Below are positions 60,895-64,000 of a DNA stretch of 64,000 bases, in pieces (position 1 is the stretch's first letter; the number at the start of each line of letters is the position of its first letter). Origin of the DNA: Whitmania pigra (Eukaryota; Annelida; Clitellata; Hirudinida; Haemopidae); the NCBI GenBank assembly GCA_021613335.1, contig JAJTWR010000159.1, positions 1,227,501-1,291,500 of the forward strand. The letters are read 5' to 3'. A program made the position numbers and the translations under genes. The notes under the pieces are model-generated. The model was not told where the DNA came from and ran no database searches. It saw only the letters and a list, made by a program, of their open reading frames with translations.

Positions 60895-63252
60895 ATGAAC
60901 TCCTACTACAAAACCTTTCCCATTTCACCCGCTTTTGGCTTCGGTTCCTACAATCAGTACGATGGCTCTTGTTGGAACAAGACTTCTTCCGACAACCCGA
61001 AATCCTCTCAAATTCATTGCGCAGATTCTCCAGTCTGCAGCAACACCTTCCCTCAAGAAACAAGTCTTCAAAACTGGGGACACGAATCTTCCTACGGCTA
61101 CAACTGGTTCAACCTCATCAATTCACAATCGGATTCAGTGTTACCCACAAATTCTTCTCAAAACTTCACCTATGCTTCCAACATCAACAACCCACTCCAG
61201 CACGATCTTCCATCGAGTACGACTTGCAACGCGGCAGATTCGTCTCGATATTACAACAGGAGTTTCCAACAGGACTTGTATTACGACAAGACGTTAGATC
61301 ATCAAACCGAATCTCAAAATCGTTTGACTGAATTGACAAATAAACTAGAAAAGGGAAGCAGTCTCAACAATTTGGATCGAACATCTGCGGAAGGTTACGA
61401 CAAAAGCGTGTCCTACAACTCGTACAACACTCTCAACAGCGACAATATTCAGAAGTCTTCCGATAACAAATTCTGTAAACAGAAGTTAGATTCGAGATAT
61501 TTCTATGGAAACGATTTTCAAAGCTCACCTGCCCAACTCTCCTCACCTTACCACTATCTCAATTCGTCGAATATCTTCCGCAATTATTCGAGTCACTACA
61601 ATCACTACTGCGACTTCCGTTACAATGACTTCAACAACGGTGAAACAAAATACAACGATTACGAAAAACCACTCCTTCTCACTGAAGGCTGTGGAGATGG
61701 AGAACAATTGGAAAGAATTCAAAGGATGACAGCAGCCATGTTGGATGAAAATAACTTGAACTTCTGCAGGGTTGGAAGGTCTTACATCCACCAGCAGAAT
61801 CAGTCAGAAGGAAGCACGGTTGAAAACATTTCAACGAAGTTAAACTCGGCAACGAGAAAATCTTCGACAAACAAACATCCGGTTGTCTGCTCTGAAGATC
61901 CTGTATTTACGAAATCTCAGAAACAAAACTCTCTCAACAGCCTTTCGGTAAAAGTTAAAAAACTGCACACCGTCGGAAGCGTCAATGAATCATCAAAACC
62001 TTCCGTGGGAGAACAAATCAAACAAGGCATTGAAGGATGCGATTTGATTCTAAGAAACAACATTCAGAACGACATTCCAGCGAAGAATGAAAGCAGATCC
62101 CTGGAACAAGAAAAGCTGCTCGTCGGAACAAAAGACGAGGGCAACAAAAAACTGGCAAACGAAGATTGTCTCAATGACAACCTGTTGGAATTGAAGGGGG
62201 AATTCGAGGAAGTTGAAGATGGAAGATCGAACAAGAGGTTCACGAGGACTTCTTCAACTGCATCCTCACAAGGTGACAACTCGGCTGCTGAAGAAGATAA
62301 CGACAGGAGGCAACATTTAACGGATGATGAAAACTCAAATGGTCAGCAGCATCTTTATCCGTGGATGAAACGCATTCATCTGATTTGTGGTAAGATAATG
62401 TCACTTTTCAAAATAAGGGCAGATCGACATTATGATGATTACCTCAAATGCCTGCCTTCTTTTTTAGAGAATGGCGACACAGCAGATAGCAAGAGAACAA
62501 GAACTTCGTACACGAGACACCAGACCCTGGAATTAGAGAAGGAATTTCACTTTAACAGATATCTTTCGAGACGCAGGAGAATTGAAATAGCACATGTTCT
62601 AAACTTATCTGAGAGGCAGATCAAAATTTGGTTCCAGAATCGGCGGATGAAATGGAAGAAGGACCATCCGAGTCCCACCCACGGTTCGTCGACGAACCAA
62701 ACCCCCAAATCACAAGCCTTTGGAATGAACCATCCACAAAAGTCTTTATCTTCTTCCAGGAATATTAAGAGCGGAAGTTCTGAAAATGTCAGAAGCCACG
62801 CCTCTTCTCACTTAAATGATTCCAAGTTTTTGCCTCCTTTGGTACGAAATTTATCGAACCCCAACAAGGCGGGTCCAGCTCGAAAGCTGAAGAGCACCGA
62901 ATCGAAGGATGTTTCCAAAGAATTCCAGCAACCAGCACAAGAGTGCCTGGAATACGGAGCTGAAAAGTTCAATTTTAGCGAGGCCAATAATTTCGAATTC
63001 ATCGGTGAACTGAGGTTTGATGCCAATGCGAGCCACGAAAATGAGGCCAAGATGGGTTATCAAAATGGAATGATGCGTTCTGGTTTCAACAGTTTTAAAA
63101 AGAATTCTTCGCAAACACAAGGCAACTTCTTCGAACCTGAAAACAATTATTCAAACTGTTACCTCGTCAACAACGAAAATCAACACATCGACGGCAAAAG
63201 GGACAACAACAATCTGAATGCGATACATTTACCTTTGTCAAATTCTTTCTAG
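60895..63252 (+). CDS. Scr: Hox protein of the Scr/Hox5 class, large N-terminus
   Basis: Exon 1 is 60895-62389 and exon 2 is 62468-63252. The intron of 78 bp (GTAAGATAATG ... TTTTTTAG) is phase 1 and has no stop, so the genome also reads as one 785-codon ORF; the spliced protein is 759 aa. The start MNSYY is typical for Hox proteins. The hexapeptide is YPWMKRIHL (488-496). In Scr it is usually YPWMKRVHL and in Dfd YPWMKKIHV. The homeodomain spans about 506-565: [38 protein letters not shown], then [21 protein letters not shown]. The [20 protein letters not shown] half fits lophotrochozoan Scr, while LSERQ and KKDH are Dfd-like, so Dfd is the main alternative. The protein is unusually long, with a Ser/Asn-rich N-terminus and a 190-residue C-terminal tail. 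It follows Lox5 in the expected cluster order. Confidence 0.85.
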   Translation: MNSYYKTFPISPAFGFGSYNQYDGSCWNKTSSDNPKSSQIHCADSPVCSNTFPQETSLQNWGHESSYGYNWFNLINSQSDSVLPTNSSQNFTYASNINNPLQHDLPSSTTCNAADSSRYYNRSFQQDLYYDKTLDHQTESQNRLTELTNKLEKGSSLNNLDRTSAEGYDKSVSYNSYNTLNSDNIQKSSDNKFCKQKLDSRYFYGNDFQSSPAQLSSPYHYLNSSNIFRNYSSHYNHYCDFRYNDFNNGETKYNDYEKPLLLTEGCGDGEQLERIQRMTAAMLDENNLNFCRVGRSYIHQQNQSEGSTVENISTKLNSATRKSSTNKHPVVCSEDPVFTKSQKQNSLNSLSVKVKKLHTVGSVNESSKPSVGEQIKQGIEGCDLILRNNIQNDIPAKNESRSLEQEKLLVGTKDEGNKKLANEDCLNDNLLELKGEFEEVEDGRSNKRFTRTSSTASSQGDNSAAEEDNDRRQHLTDDENSNGQQHLYPWMKRIHLICGKIMSLFKIRADRHYDDYLKCLPSFLENGDTADSKRTRTSYTRHQTLELEKEFHFNRYLSRRRRIEIAHVLNLSERQIKIWFQNRRMKWKKDHPSPTHGSSTNQTPKSQAFGMNHPQKSLSSSRNIKSGSSENVRSHASSHLNDSKFLPPLVRNLSNPNKAGPARKLKSTESKDVSKEFQQPAQECLEYGAEKFNFSEANNFEFIGELRFDANASHENEAKMGYQNGMMRSGFNSFKKNSSQTQGNFFEPENNYSNCYLVNNENQHIDGKRDNNNLNAIHLPLSNSF
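62390..62467 (+). other. Predicted 78-bp in-frame intron of the Scr-like gene
   Basis: It begins GTAAGA and ends TTTTTTAG, with a branch-like TTATGATGA upstream. It interrupts the codon after ...HLIC in the same place and phase as the Lox5 intron. If retained it would insert 26 residues between hexapeptide and homeodomain. Confidence 0.8.
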
Positions 63253-64000
63253 TGGGTAGCTGATAGTGCATAAGTTGATCTTAAGATCAAATCGAGTCCT
63301 AAGCGGAGTTATTGTGATTTTGTTGATGGTTTTTTGTCCTAGTTTCTATTTCATTTCTTGCCATAATGTTCGACTGATCGGTTCATTTAACATTTTCAGA
63401 TGTTCTTCTTTTGTCGCAATTTTTCTCGCGTGTTCGTTGTTGAATCTTTGAATTCGGTAAAAGGGTAAACTGTTTTTATTACATATTTTAGTACTTCATA
63501 TTTGTTGTTGTTTGTATTTTTTCTCGGCAAAAGGGTAAACAATCACGTCACATGGATTTATCACAAGATAAGCGATTTTAGAGGTGCACAATGTCACACA
63601 AACTACTCGAATAAAATAGTCTTGGCAATAACTATTCTATTTCTTCTTGATTTCCTTAATTATTTTGTACTACGATGGTTACACCATCCATTTTAATGTA
63701 ACTTCTGCACATGTTTTTTTTTTACAAGTTTTTTACGAAGCACTCATATTGACTTTTCTCAACTTGGATGAAGGGTATTTTATGTGCAAGGAACTTTTTA
63801 CAAAGAAATAAAGTGTTATGCGTTGGAATGATTGTTGTTTCAAGTGAACTGAAGTAATAGGATGCAGGAAGCTGAGGAGTCAACACTGGCAAATGTAATC
63901 AGCTCCCTCGTGTCAGAATCTCATTTTGCTAGACGACTTCATCACCACGTGATCTATTATGGCCACGTGACTGATGACGTATCAACGAGAGATTGACACA
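63253..64000. other. 3' UTR of the Scr-like gene and flank
   Basis: AATAAA at 63807-63812 is a likely poly(A) signal (3' UTR about 570 nt). Downstream, near 63946-63985, two CACGTGA motifs and TGATGACGTATCA form a compact GC-richer cluster, perhaps regulatory. No further ORF. Confidence 0.55.

Noticed and set aside
60895..63252. The Scr-like gene as one uninterrupted 785-codon exon
   Set aside because: A canonical GT-AG segment sits exactly where Hox genes carry their intron, in the same phase as in neighbouring Lox5. The 26 extra residues do not resemble Hox linkers.
59853..64000. Hox-cluster microRNA (mir-10 family)
   Set aside because: Looked for the conserved mir-10 seed region between and after the Hox genes on both strands and found no match by eye.

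Overview
This window looks like nuclear DNA of an annelid, probably a leech or close clitellate relative (Helobdella-like). The reasons are intron-rich animal genes with short AT-rich introns, animal-type transposons, and a linked pair of Hox genes. One Hox gene carries the Lox5 parapeptide KLTGP, which is specific to lophotrochozoans. The species is inferred, not shown. All spliced gene models below were built by hand from GT-AG boundaries, reading-phase agreement and protein-family similarity. No transcript data were available.

Layout. 0.2-1.5 kb: a five-exon spermidine/diamine acetyltransferase (+). 2.5-7.1 kb: a 17-exon mitochondrial aspartate/glutamate carrier, aralar/citrin (-). 8.8-11.3 kb: a C2H2 zinc-finger gene with six fingers and a separate downstream two-finger terminal exon (+). 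14.1-16.5 kb: a three-KH poly(C)-binding protein whose first KH domain is built from two micro-exons (-). 17.2-20.6 kb: a transposon cluster, including a hAT element with a perfect 8-bp target duplication. 21.8-25.5 kb: mitochondrial aspartyl-tRNA synthetase, 18 exons, two introns with GC donors (+).

27.2-37.9 kb: one four-exon gene (-) for a type II membrane protein of a family I recognise only as uncharacterised. Its two long introns are packed with mobile DNA: a hAT inside a fold-back element, hAT remnants, a 1.9-kb non-autonomous LTR retrotransposon with equal-length LTRs and a SAP-domain ORF, and LINE fragments on both strands. 39.2-43.1 kb: further remnants (hAT, Tc1/Tc3, and a 5'-truncated R2-like non-LTR element).

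43.1-57.7 kb: about 15 kb of AT-rich, microsatellite-rich DNA with no convincing gene. It has a few GC-richer islands that may be regulatory, since it lies immediately upstream of the Hox pair. 57.7-64 kb: Lox5, then an Scr/Hox5-class gene, both on + and about 1 kb apart, in the expected order (the more posterior gene is 5'). Each has a phase-1 intron between the YPWM hexapeptide and the homeodomain. In the Scr-like gene that intron is 78 nt and stop-free, so a naive ORF call reads straight through it.
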